Assembly (NCBI GenBank): GCA_038205135.1
Contig: JBBRCF010000002.1
Location: 1-64,000 of the forward strand
Origin: UBA9554 sp038205135
GTDB lineage: Bacteria > Pseudomonadota > Alphaproteobacteria > Rhodobacterales > Rhodobacteraceae
Reading direction: 5' to 3'
DNA: 64,000 nucleotides
Position 1 is the stretch's first letter. Each line of letters begins with the position of its first letter. The notes beneath the pieces are model-generated. The model worked only from the letters and a program-made list of their open reading frames with translations, did no database searches and had not been told where the DNA came from. The translations under genes and the position numbers were made by a program. This document shows positions 7,679 to 15,716 of this stretch, one piece after another.

Positions 7679-8569
7679 TCAGGGCGCAGGGCGACCCGCT
7701 GCGCGATCAGATTTCAGATATTCAAAGAATTCGCTGTCGGGCGTCATCACCATGTTGGAATTGCTGCCCTTCAGCGCCTGTTCGTAGGCCTGCAGCGACC
7801 GGTAGAAGGCAAAGAATTCCGGATCCGCACCAAAAGCCGAGGCGAAGATGCCATTGCGTTCCGCATCAGCCTGACCGCGTACGATCTGCGCCTCTTTTTC
7901 GGCCTCGGACAGGGTTTCCACCACGGTCCGGTCGGCCAACGCGCGCACACGTTGTGCCGCTTCGTTACCGCGGGCGATCTCGTCCGCCGCTTCGCGTTCA
8001 CGTTCGGCGCGCATCCGGGCAAAGGTGGCCTCTAGGTTCTGGCTGGGCAGGTTGGTCTGTTTCAGCCGCACATCGACCACGTCCAGACCCAATCCCAGCG
8101 CCTGCGCGCGGGCCTGATCGCGGATGCGGTTCATCAGCCCGCGCCGGTCCTGCGACAGGATTGTGTCGGATGTGACCTGATCGGCACCCAGAACCTCGCG
8201 GATTTGGGCGTTCAGAATCGAGCGCAGCCGGTCTTCGGCCAGACGGATGCCGCCCGCGCCCACGGCCTGCCGAAACCGCACCACATCGGCAATGCGGTAG
8301 CGCGCAAAGGCATCGACCACCAGACGGCGATCATCCGACGGCGTGACTTCGATCGCTTCGGTATCAAGGCTCAGAATGCGGTCATCGTATTTCACCACTT
8401 CCTGAATGAACGGGATCTTGAACGCGAGGCCCGGATTCTCTTTCACGGCCTTGATCTGACCGAATTGCAGCACCAGTGCCTTTTCGCGTTCATCCACCAC
8501 AAAGATCGACGAAATCAGCGTGAAAAACGCCACGACCAGAACCGGCAGGATATATGTCAGTTTGCCCAT
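7679..8569 (-). CDS. hflC: HflC, SPFH-domain protease modulator
   Basis: A 296-residue membrane protein with an N-terminal signal anchor (ILPVLVVAFFTLISSIFVV) and an SPFH/band-7 domain (VVDEREKALVLQFGQIKAV, VVDAFARYRI, RSILNAQIREVLG). A long Glu/Ala-rich helix follows (EREREAADEIARGNEAAQRV). HflC pairs with HflK to form a large periplasmic cage around the FtsH protease and modulates its access to membrane substrates. The gene starts 2 bp after hflK ends, consistent with equimolar expression. Confidence 0.95.
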   Translation of the reverse strand: MGKLTYILPVLVVAFFTLISSIFVVDEREKALVLQFGQIKAVKENPGLAFKIPFIQEVVKYDDRILSLDTEAIEVTPSDDRRLVVDAFARYRIADVVRFRQAVGAGGIRLAEDRLRSILNAQIREVLGADQVTSDTILSQDRRGLMNRIRDQARAQALGLGLDVVDVRLKQTNLPSQNLEATFARMRAEREREAADEIARGNEAAQRVRALADRTVVETLSEAEKEAQIVRGQADAERNGIFASAFGADPEFFAFYRSLQAYEQALKGSNSNMVMTPDSEFFEYLKSDRAAGRPAP

Positions 8570-8571
8570 TG

Positions 8572-9723
8572 TCAGTTTCCTTCCGTGCTGCGGCGCAGCT
8601 CGTTCAGCGGCAGATATGGCACAATGCCGCTTCCGCCGTCGCCGCCCACCAATGATGAATCAAGGATCGTCTTGTCGATCCCGCCCAGCACTTTTTCCAT
8701 GGTTTCGATATACAGACGCTTGCGCGTCACGTCGGGGGCCTTGAGGTATTCGGTCAGAACGGCCGAGAACCGGCTGGCTTCACCGATGGCGCCGTTGACC
8801 AGCTGAGCGCGGTAGGCTTCGGATTGTTCCAGCGTCTGAGCGGCCCTACCGCGGGCGTCGGCCAGCACGGTGTTGGCATAGGCGTCGGCCTGCCGCTGCA
8901 AACGGTCGCGTTCCTGTTCGGCGGCCTGCACTTCGCGGAAGCTGTCGATAACCTCGCGCGGCGGGTCTGCGCGTTCAAGGTTGACACGGACGATGCTGAT
9001 GCCGGATTCGTATTCATCCAGCGCCGCCTGCACGCTCTGCAACGTGGTATCAGCGATCAGGCCGCGGTCACGGTTCAGGATTGGCGCAAGGTTCGATGCC
9101 GCGATGATTTCGCGCATCACCGCTTCAGAGGCCGCCGTGACGGTCTGCTGCGGGTCGCGGATGTTGAACAGGTATTTCGCCGGATCGTTGATGTTCCAGA
9201 CCACCTGAAACGCGATATCGACCACGTTGGCATCGGTGGTCAGCATCAGACCTTCCTCTTGCCCGCCACGCGCCGATCCGATGCTTTCGGTACGTTCCGA
9301 CGTCACGTTCAAGACTTCGGCCTTGACCACCGGCCAGGGCGCGAAATTCAAGCCCGGACCCCGGATGGCGTAGGTTTCGCCCAGAAACAGTTCCACGGCC
9401 TGTTCTTCGGGCCGTACGGTGTAAAAGCTGCTGAAGACCCACAACGCCACCACAGCGGCCACGCCCAGACCGACCGTGCCGCGCGTCAGTTTGAAACTGC
9501 CACCGCCCAGGCCGCCACCAGACCCGCCGCCGTTCACCGGCCCACGCGGGCCGCGCGCGCCGCCCATCAGAACACGCAGCTGTTCCTGACCCTTGCGCAC
9601 CAGTTCGTCGATTTCCGGGATCTGGCTGCCGTTATCCGGTGGCCGGCGTCCGCCCTTGCGTTCTTCATCATCATCGCGATTGCCACCACCCCCTCCCCAG
9701 GGGCCGCCCGTATTTCCAGCCAT
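8572..9723 (-). CDS. hflK: HflK, SPFH-domain protease modulator
   Basis: A 383-residue partner of HflC. The N-terminal about 80 residues are Gly/Pro/Asp-rich and cytoplasmic, as is usual for HflK (GGPWGGGGGNRDDD). One membrane segment follows (VAAVVALWVFSSFYTV), then the SPFH domain (VRPEEQAVELFLGE, SEAVMREIIAAS) and a coiled-coil helix rich in Gln/Arg/Ala. It lies downstream of gor with an 81-bp gap and directly upstream of hflC. Confidence 0.95.
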   Translation of the reverse strand: MAGNTGGPWGGGGGNRDDDEERKGGRRPPDNGSQIPEIDELVRKGQEQLRVLMGGARGPRGPVNGGGSGGGLGGGSFKLTRGTVGLGVAAVVALWVFSSFYTVRPEEQAVELFLGETYAIRGPGLNFAPWPVVKAEVLNVTSERTESIGSARGGQEEGLMLTTDANVVDIAFQVVWNINDPAKYLFNIRDPQQTVTAASEAVMREIIAASNLAPILNRDRGLIADTTLQSVQAALDEYESGISIVRVNLERADPPREVIDSFREVQAAEQERDRLQRQADAYANTVLADARGRAAQTLEQSEAYRAQLVNGAIGEASRFSAVLTEYLKAPDVTRKRLYIETMEKVLGGIDKTILDSSLVGGDGGSGIVPYLPLNELRRSTEGN

Positions 9724-9804
9724 TCGCTGTTGTCCTTCCGTCAGGTGTTGCTGTCGATAATCATGATCCGGCTCGTGTCGTAACTGTGCATCGGCCGCAA
9801 TATT

Positions 9805-11175
9805 TCAAGCCGTGCGAACCGGTTTCGCCATGGTAACCAGTTCTTCGGCCATCGTTGGGTGGACCGCGCAAGTGGCGTCAAACTGTTCTTTCGTCGCCCC
9901 CATCTTGACCGCGATCCCGGCCAACTGGATCATTTCGCCCGCACCCGGTGCGACGATGTGGCACCCCAGCACACGCCGTGTGCTGGCACAGACGATCAGT
10001 TTCATCAAAACGCGCGAGGGCCGCCCGATGAACGACGTGCGCATGGGCCGGAAAGATGTCGCATAGACCTCGATCGGACCCACGTCGCGCGCCGCTTCTT
10101 CGGACAGGCCGACACTGCCCATTTCGGGCTGGGTAAAGATCGCCGTGGGGATCAACGCATGGTCGGGCTTTGTCGGGTTGCCCTTGAACACGGTTTCGAC
10201 AAAGGCCATGGCCTCGCGGATCGCCACCGGGGTCAGGTTGACGCGGTCGGTCACGTCACCCACCGCATAGATCGACGGCACGGCGGTCTGGCTGTAGTCA
10301 TCGACTTCGATCGCGCCGCCACGTTTCAACACCACGCCCAGCGGTTCCAGCCCCAGCCCGGCGGTCGTCGGCGTACGGCCCGTTGCGAAAATCACCGCGT
10401 CAAAGGTGCGTTCGGTGCCATTCGTGGCAGTGACGCGGATGCCCGCACCGTTTTGGGCCATCGAAAGGATGTTGGTGCCCATGTGCATGCCGATGCCGGA
10501 CTGTTCCATTTCCTCGGCCACCAGCCCGCGCGCCTCGTCGTCAAAGCCCCGCAACACCTGTGCACCGCGATAATATAACGTGGTTTCAACACCCATACCC
10601 CTGAGGATGCAGGCGAATTCACATGCGATATAGCCGCCGCCAATGATCAGAACCGACCCAGGCAAGCGGTCCAGGCGAAAGATGTCATCCGACACCAACC
10701 CCAGTTCCGCGCCCGGCAGATCGGGCCGGACGGGCCTCCCGCCGGTGGCGATCAGAATATGGCGCGCAGTCACGCGCGTGCCATCCGCCAGTTCCACGGT
10801 ATGCGGATCGACCAATTGCGCGCGTTGATCGTGCATGACAACGCCGTTGTTGCGCAGGATGCCGCGATAAACTCCTTCCAGGCGGTCGAGTTCCGCGTCC
10901 AGCCGGGTCCTGAACACCGTCCAGTCCAGCGGGCCGTCGGTTACTGCCCAGCCATAATCGCGCGCCTGAGCCAGCAGGCCGGGAAACTCCGACGCGAACA
11001 CCATCAGCTTTTTCGGCACGCAACCCCGGATCACGCAGGTGCCGCCATAACGGCTGGCCTCGGCCAACGCGACGCTGGCACCGGCCTGTGCGGCCACACG
11101 CGCCGCCCGCACGCCACCCGACCCGCCACCGATGATGAACAGGTCATGGTCGAAGCTGGTCACGGCATTGGTCAA
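9805..11175 (-). CDS. gor: Glutathione-disulfide reductase
   Basis: A 456-residue FAD/NADPH flavoenzyme that regenerates glutathione. The FAD motif is IIGGGSGGVRAARVAA, the redox-active disulfide is GGTCVIRGCVPKK, the NAD(P) motif is GGGYIACEFA, and the C-terminal catalytic His is in AVHPTMAEE. The start is TTG at 11175: GGAGG lies 6 bases upstream, while the next candidates (GTG) are further in. A TTG start suggests modest translation. It heads the gor-hflK-hflC-degP run; a 12-bp direct repeat lies upstream. Confidence 0.95.
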   Translation of the reverse strand: MTNAVTSFDHDLFIIGGGSGGVRAARVAAQAGASVALAEASRYGGTCVIRGCVPKKLMVFASEFPGLLAQARDYGWAVTDGPLDWTVFRTRLDAELDRLEGVYRGILRNNGVVMHDQRAQLVDPHTVELADGTRVTARHILIATGGRPVRPDLPGAELGLVSDDIFRLDRLPGSVLIIGGGYIACEFACILRGMGVETTLYYRGAQVLRGFDDEARGLVAEEMEQSGIGMHMGTNILSMAQNGAGIRVTATNGTERTFDAVIFATGRTPTTAGLGLEPLGVVLKRGGAIEVDDYSQTAVPSIYAVGDVTDRVNLTPVAIREAMAFVETVFKGNPTKPDHALIPTAIFTQPEMGSVGLSEEAARDVGPIEVYATSFRPMRTSFIGRPSRVLMKLIVCASTRRVLGCHIVAPGAGEMIQLAGIAVKMGATKEQFDATCAVHPTMAEELVTMAKPVRTA

Positions 11176-11235
11176 GGCAGGCCTCCGTCTCTGGGTCGCG
11201 GAGGGTATCCCACGAGATGACGTGAAAGGCCAGAG

Positions 11236-11259
11236 GTTGACAGTAATGTTGACAGGAAT
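11236..11259 (-). promoter_or_regulatory. Tandem 12-bp direct repeat upstream of gor
   Basis: GTTGACAGTAAT (11236-11247) is followed directly by GTTGACAGGAAT (11248-11259); read toward gor this is ATTnCTGTCAAC twice. It lies 61-84 bp before the gor start. Two adjacent copies of an 11/12-identical word in a promoter region suggest an operator for a regulator I cannot name. Confidence 0.4.
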
Positions 11260-11303
11260 AGTGGGCTATAAGACCACCCTATCAGTTACGCGCCGCCGTC
11301 ACA

Positions 11304-11318
11304 CGGGTTTGCAACCCG
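11304..11318. terminator. Short hairpin downstream of rpiA
   Basis: CGGGTT (11304-11309) and AACCCG (11313-11318) form a 6-bp stem with a 3-base loop. There is no T-run, so termination of rpiA here is uncertain. Confidence 0.3.
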
Positions 11319-11337
11319 CCATCCGGTTACAGCCCGT

Positions 11338-12126
11338 TCATTCAATCAGATCCCTGAACAGGTTGTCGTCTTCCAGAAAATCCAGCCGGTCGCGTTCGAC
11401 CGTGCCTTGGTTGATGTCGCGCACCTCGACCCGGCCGTCGCCGTAGCCCACCACGACGATATCGCAGATGTCGATGAACAGACCGTTTTCCACCACGCCC
11501 GGCACCTGGTTCAGCACCAGCGCCAATTGCCGGGGATTGCCGATGCGATTCAAATGCAGGTCCAGAATATGGTTGCCTTCCTCGGTCACGAACGGCCGGT
11601 CGCCCACCATGCGCAACGTCGCATCGCGGCCCAGCACGTCCATCGAGATAAGCATTTCCTCAACCAGCGTCTTGGTGGTCTGCCAGCCAAACGGGATCAC
11701 TTCGATCGGCAGCGGAAACGCCCCCAGCCGTTCGACCTCTTTGCCGATGTCGGCGATCACGATCATCTGATCGGACGCGGTCGCCACGATCTTTTCCTGC
11801 AACAGCGCGCCGCCGCCGCCCTTGATCAGGTTCAGATCGCCGTCGAATTCATCCGCGCCGTCGATGGTCAGGTCCAGCCATTTCGCCTCGTCAAGGCTGA
11901 TCACCTCGATCCCGACCTCGCGCGCCAGATGCGCGGTGCGCGATGATGTGGGCACACCCTTGATCCGCAGACCTTCGTCGCGGACCAGTTCGCCCAAACA
12001 GCGCACCATCCAGGCCGCTGTCGATCCGGTGCCCAGACCCACGCGCATCCCGTCTTCGACGAAATCCACGGCGCGTTTTGCGGCGACAAATTTCGCCTTG
12101 TCGATGGGGGATAATTCGCCGGGCAT
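11338..12126 (-). CDS. rpiA: Ribose-5-phosphate isomerase A
   Basis: A 262-residue enzyme interconverting ribulose-5-phosphate and ribose-5-phosphate in the pentose phosphate pathway. Motifs are GLGTGSTAAWMVRCL, DGADEFDGDLNLIKGGGGAL (catalytic Asp and Glu region), and LQEKIVA. It is a little longer than the 220-residue enterobacterial enzyme, with an extended C terminus typical of alphaproteobacterial forms. The ATG at 12126 is preceded by GGAG. It lies upstream of gor with 162 bp between them, so it may or may not share a transcript. Confidence 0.95.
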   Translation of the reverse strand: MPGELSPIDKAKFVAAKRAVDFVEDGMRVGLGTGSTAAWMVRCLGELVRDEGLRIKGVPTSSRTAHLAREVGIEVISLDEAKWLDLTIDGADEFDGDLNLIKGGGGALLQEKIVATASDQMIVIADIGKEVERLGAFPLPIEVIPFGWQTTKTLVEEMLISMDVLGRDATLRMVGDRPFVTEEGNHILDLHLNRIGNPRQLALVLNQVPGVVENGLFIDICDIVVVGYGDGRVEVRDINQGTVERDRLDFLEDDNLFRDLIE

Positions 12127-12452
12127 GTGTCACTCCGTCATGGGTTCGCCCCTTATAGGACCGGATCGCGCCTGAGGCGAGGGGGAAGGGCCACCGCCGG
12201 TTAACAGATCATCCACCGGGCGGCCAACCCGGATCGACCGCTGTGGTCGGTCATCCAGCCTCTGCCTCATTACAGCCGGGCGCGGCGCGGCAGGCGTATC
12301 GGTGGGCGCATCGACTGGCGCATCGACTGGCGCATCGACTGGCGCTTCGACTGGCGCTTCGACTGGCCGACGGACGATCCTGCGCCGAATTGCCGTGCTG
12401 TCAGGTCGCATTCTGACCGCCACGGCGCGCGGCGGCACGCCATGCTGGCAGC
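12127..12452. other. Divergent intergenic region rpiA / GST
   Basis: 326 bp that hold the rpiA ribosome site and a 68-bp array of 12-bp units (12301-12368). A 102-codon frame on the minus strand (12130-12438, PVEA/PVDA repeats) ends just before rpiA, but its only regularity is the array itself and I do not call it a gene. Confidence 0.5.
12301..12368. repeat. 12-bp tandem array, about 5.7 units, CTGG core
   Basis: Units at 12301 (GGTGGGCGCATC), 12313 and 12325 (GACTGGCGCATC), 12337 and 12349 (GACTGGCGCTTC), then a partial GACTGGCC at 12361. On the minus strand each full copy contains CCAG. Unit-to-unit differences are single bases, so the array looks recent. Confidence 0.88.
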
Positions 12453-13142
12453 ATGACCGTGATCCTGCATTACGCCCCCGACAATGCCAGCCTTATCCTG
12501 CGCCTTGCGTTGGAGGAAACCGGTCTGCCTTACCGGGCCGCGCTGGTGGACCGCCGCCATCGCGCGCAGGACAGCGCGGCCTTTCGCCGCCTGAACCCGG
12601 TGGGGCGCATTCCGGTGCTGGAAACGCCGCAGGGCGTGCTGTTTGAAACCGGCGCCTGCCTGTTGTGGATCACCGAAACCACCGGCCAACTGGCCCCCGC
12701 AATCGGCAGCACTGCGCGAACGTCATTTCTGAAATGGCTGTTTTTCCTTGCGAATACCGTGCACGCCGAACTGCGGATGCTGTTCTATCCGATGCTTTAT
12801 GCGCCAGGATCAGAGGCAGTCCTGTCCGGCCGGTTGCGGGCGACATTGGCCGGGCATCTCGATCTGCTGGCCTCTGCCGTTGCGTCCCGTGACGGGTTCG
12901 GCGGCGCGGCAGCACCGCTGGCAACTGACCTTTACCTTGTCGTGATGCTGCGCTGGATGGCACTTTATCCCCAGACCAATTGCAGTTGGTATGACCAATC
13001 CCGATGGCCGGCGTTAAATCAGCTGGCGCAGGGCATCGAGGCCCGCCCCGCCGCGCTGCGTGCCGCCCTGGCCGAAGGATTGGGGCCTACCCCGCTATCC
13101 GTTCCTCACCATCCGAACCCACCCGAAGGGAGTGCGACCTGA
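12453..13142 (+). CDS. Glutathione S-transferase family protein
   Basis: A 229-residue protein with the N-terminal thioredoxin-like domain (ILHYAPDNASLILRLALEET, then GRIPVLETPQGVLFETGACL, which carries the cis-Pro glutathione site) and an all-helical C-terminal domain. The substrate is unknown. The C terminus has a Pro-rich tail (VPHHPNPPEG). Its stop shares one base with the start of the serine dehydratase gene (TGATG), so the two are translationally coupled. Confidence 0.85.
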   Translation: MTVILHYAPDNASLILRLALEETGLPYRAALVDRRHRAQDSAAFRRLNPVGRIPVLETPQGVLFETGACLLWITETTGQLAPAIGSTARTSFLKWLFFLANTVHAELRMLFYPMLYAPGSEAVLSGRLRATLAGHLDLLASAVASRDGFGGAAAPLATDLYLVVMLRWMALYPQTNCSWYDQSRWPALNQLAQGIEARPAALRAALAEGLGPTPLSVPHHPNPPEGSAT

Positions 13143-14515
13143 TGTTTCTATCCGTGTTCGAGATGTTCAAGGTGGGCATCGGGCCATCGTCGTCGCACAC
13201 CATGGGCCCGATGGTGGCTGCGGCCAGGTTCCTGACCCGTGTGCGACAGGCTCCTTTTCATCCCAAGGGGTTACGCGCCACATTGCATGGATCGCTGGCG
13301 TTCACCGGGGTGGGCCATGCCACCGACCGCGCTACGATCCTTGGCCTTGCCGGGTTTTTGCCCGACACTTACGACCATGCCCGCGCCGAGGTCACGCTGG
13401 CGCAAATCCACGCCACAAAGACGATCATCCCGCCGGGGTTGGACCCGATGGCCTTTGACCCCGCCCGCGACCTTATTTTCGATTACGGCCATACCTTGCC
13501 CGGCCATGCCAACGGCATGGTTCTGGCTGCCACGGATGCGCAGGGCGATGTGCTGTTGCAGGAAACCTATTATTCCATCGGCGGCGGGTTCGTGATGACC
13601 GGAGCCGAACTGGCGGCCGGCAAAGCGGCGGATCAGGGCCAGTCGGTGCCCTACCCGTTCAAGACCGCCGCGGAAATGCTTGAAATGGCGGCGCAATCCG
13701 GCCTGACCATCGCGCAGATGAAACGCGCCAACGAGGTGGCGCGCAACGGCGCGGTGGGACTGGATGACGGGATGACGCGGCTGTGGTCGGTGATGACCGC
13801 CTGTATCGACCGGGGCCTGTCCACGGACGGTATTCTGCCGGGCGGCCTGAAAGTACGCCGCCGCGCCAAGGGCATCCATGACTCGCTGCTGGCGGAACGC
13901 GGGCGCAACCTGACCGCACCGCATGTCATCAATGACTGGATGAGCGCCTATGCCATGGCGGTGAACGAAGAAAATGCCGCCGGCGGTCAGGTGGTGACCG
14001 CGCCGACGAATGGCGCAGCCGGCGTGATGCCCGCCGTCATCCGCTATTGGCTGGACCACGTGCCGGGCGCGAGTTCGGCGCGCATCCCGGATTTCCTGCT
14101 GACGGCGGCGGCGATCGGCGGGCTGGTCAAATACAACGCCTCGATTTCCGGCGCCGAAGCCGGCTGTCAGGCCGAGGTCGGCAGCGCCGCTGCCATGGCC
14201 GCCGCCGGACTGGCCGCCGTATTGGGCGGCACGCCGGAACAGATCGAAAACGCCGCCGAGATCGCGCTGGAACACCATCTGGGCATGACCTGCGACCCGG
14301 TGCGCGGACTGGTGCAGGTGCCCTGCATCGAACGGAACGGTCTGGGCGCGATCAAGGCGGTTTCGGCGGCATCGCTTGCCCTGCGCGGCGATGGCCAGCA
14401 TCTGGTCAGCCTCGATGTCTGCATCGAAACCATGCGCCAGACCGGCTTGGACATGCATGCGAAATACAAGGAAACCAGCCTTGGCGGACTGGCGGTCAAC
14501 GTGCCGAACTGCTGA
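13142..14515 (+). CDS. sdaA: L-serine ammonia-lyase (4Fe-4S serine dehydratase)
   Basis: A 457-residue single-chain enzyme that converts L-serine to pyruvate and ammonia using a 4Fe-4S cluster. The N-terminal beta domain begins FLSVFEMFKVGIGPSSSHTM. The alpha domain has the cluster cysteines in SGAEAGCQAEVGSAA and GMTCDPVRGLVQVPCIERN, and NEENAAGGQVVTAPTNGAAG is another family segment. The start at 13142 overlaps the GST stop and matches the usual N terminus. Confidence 0.96.
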   Translation: MFLSVFEMFKVGIGPSSSHTMGPMVAAARFLTRVRQAPFHPKGLRATLHGSLAFTGVGHATDRATILGLAGFLPDTYDHARAEVTLAQIHATKTIIPPGLDPMAFDPARDLIFDYGHTLPGHANGMVLAATDAQGDVLLQETYYSIGGGFVMTGAELAAGKAADQGQSVPYPFKTAAEMLEMAAQSGLTIAQMKRANEVARNGAVGLDDGMTRLWSVMTACIDRGLSTDGILPGGLKVRRRAKGIHDSLLAERGRNLTAPHVINDWMSAYAMAVNEENAAGGQVVTAPTNGAAGVMPAVIRYWLDHVPGASSARIPDFLLTAAAIGGLVKYNASISGAEAGCQAEVGSAAAMAAAGLAAVLGGTPEQIENAAEIALEHHLGMTCDPVRGLVQVPCIERNGLGAIKAVSAASLALRGDGQHLVSLDVCIETMRQTGLDMHAKYKETSLGGLAVNVPNC

Positions 14516-14600
14516 AGATGGGGGCGGGCGGCTCCTCTCGCCCACCCCCGCCGTGCGGCAAGGCCTTTCACTTCGGGGTTATGGCCCCGGGATCTGGACC

Positions 14601-14870
14601 TCAGGGCCCCACGTTAGCGTAACCCTCTTCCTGCAATCCGACCAACCGCACCACGCCGGACGTCACCACGTTGGCCTCGTCCAGCAGGGCAACGTCATGG
14701 CCTGCCTTGGCGGAAATCGCCTTTAGCGTATTGCCGCAGGCGGCAAAGTCTACGTCGGGATTTTCCAGCGCCATCTGGGCGATGCGGTGCGTCTTGCCTT
14801 CGGCCGGCGCGGCAAATGGCAAAGCGGTCATCGCCACGGCCAGATCTCTGGCACGTCGGGTCGTGGTCAT
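14601..14870 (-). pseudogene. DsrE/DsrF-like protein, internally shortened
   Basis: An 89-residue frame. A signal-like start (MTTTRRARDLAVAMTALPF, then AAPAEG) runs directly into the C-terminal half of a DsrE-like domain (RIAQMALENPDVDFAACGNT, then a VALLDEANVV and SGVVRLVGLQEEGY region). Full-length relatives have about 60-80 more residues here, carrying the first beta-alpha-beta units. An in-frame deletion that fused the secretion signal to the back half would explain this. The conserved Cys of FAACGNT is still present, so a small exported product could be made. The reading frame itself is intact. Confidence 0.6.
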
Positions 14871-14932
14871 CGGTTGATCTTCCCTGACCTCCCGGGGGCA
14901 GCGTGGCACAGGGTCAGATCGGGGGATATTGA

Positions 14933-14947
14933 GAACATTCAGCGAAC
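14933..14947 (+). promoter_or_regulatory. LexA-type SOS box, GAAC-N7-GAAC
   Basis: GAAC at 14933-14936, seven bases, then GAAC at 14944-14947, the reverse complement of the alphaproteobacterial GTTC-N7-GTTC operator. It directly abuts the ATG at 14948 of the imuA-like gene, the geometry also seen at 4686-4703. Confidence 0.75.
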
Positions 14948-15640
14948 ATGATAAAAGATCGCATGAACACGCCCTTTCCTCTGCCCCGACCCGAGTCGGG
15001 CGCCCCGTCGGATGTCCTGACCCCCTGCCCCGGCGTGGCGTTGCGGCGCGGCAGGGTGCACGAACTGTGCGGGCCGGCGCGCTGGCGCGCCGCGCTGTGG
15101 CTGGCGGGACAGGTCGCGGGGCCAGTGCTGTGGATCGCGCCCTTGCGCACCGGACAGGTGCCGCATCCCTGCGGCATGGCCGACCTGATCGCGCCCGGAC
15201 GCCTGATCATCGCCCGCCCCGAACGGGCTGAGGATGCACTGTGGTGCCTGGAAGAAGCGTTGCGCGCCGGCGCGGTGGCCGTTGCGGTGGCCGACCTGCC
15301 CGGCCCCCCCGCGCTGACCCCGGTGCGGCGGCTACATCTGGCGGCGGAATCCGCGGGCACCCGGCCCCTCGGCCTGATCCTGACCCCGGGCGACGGCGGC
15401 GCGCCGGGCGTCGAAAGCCGCTGGCACATGGCCCCCGCACACACCCCCGACGCGCCCCGCTGGACCCTGCGCGGCCTGCGCGCGCGGGGCATCGGCGCGC
15501 TGCCCGCACTGACGCTGGGGGTGGGGCCACAGGGCGCCGGTCTGGTGCCGGATGCAGGCCCCCTCACAGCCGGGGCAGGACGCGTTGAGGCCGCCCGCAT
15601 TGACACCACCAGAATGGACGCAACCCGAATGGACGGTTGA
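14948..15640 (+). CDS. imuA: ImuA-like SOS mutagenesis protein (RecA/SulA-like)
   Basis: A 230-residue protein resembling ImuA, the RecA-like accessory factor of the ImuA-ImuB-DnaE2 translesion mutasome: RGRVHELCGPARWRAALWLA, GPVLWIAPLRT, RPERAEDALWCLEEALRAGA and TPVRRLHLAAESAGTRPLGL. The Walker A motif of true RecA is absent, as in ImuA. In relatives it is followed by imuB and dnaE2; here a DapA-family gene follows, so the cassette is incomplete. An SOS box touches the ATG. A second ATG at 14963 is an alternative start; neither has a clear ribosome site. The C terminus ends in short repeats (TTRMDATRMDG). Confidence 0.78.
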   Translation: MIKDRMNTPFPLPRPESGAPSDVLTPCPGVALRRGRVHELCGPARWRAALWLAGQVAGPVLWIAPLRTGQVPHPCGMADLIAPGRLIIARPERAEDALWCLEEALRAGAVAVAVADLPGPPALTPVRRLHLAAESAGTRPLGLILTPGDGGAPGVESRWHMAPAHTPDAPRWTLRGLRARGIGALPALTLGVGPQGAGLVPDAGPLTAGAGRVEAARIDTTRMDATRMDG

Positions 15641-15716
15641 AAACCCCCGCCTGGCCGCCGATGCTGACCCGAACAGGCGCGCCCCACAAGGACCGCCCCG
15701 CAAGCAGGAGGACCAG

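Noticed and set aside
11237..11272. A rightward sigma-70 promoter from TTGACA and TATAAG
   Set aside because: The spacers are 12 and 24 bases, not about 17, and no rightward gene follows.
11257..11280. An OxyR-type operator before gor (ATAG/CTAT words)
   Set aside because: The spacing between ATAG and CTAT is 4 rather than 7, and no oxyR is nearby.
11264..11336. A tRNA-like 7-bp closing stem (GGGCTGT/ATAGCCC on the minus strand) between rpiA and gor
   Set aside because: No T-loop TTC sequence, no D-arm and no anticodon arm fit inside; the pairing is probably chance.
12130..12438. A 102-codon frame with PVEA/PVDA repeats ending just before rpiA
   Set aside because: Its central part is only the translation of a 12-bp array, which is open in every frame; the rest has no similarity or ribosome site.
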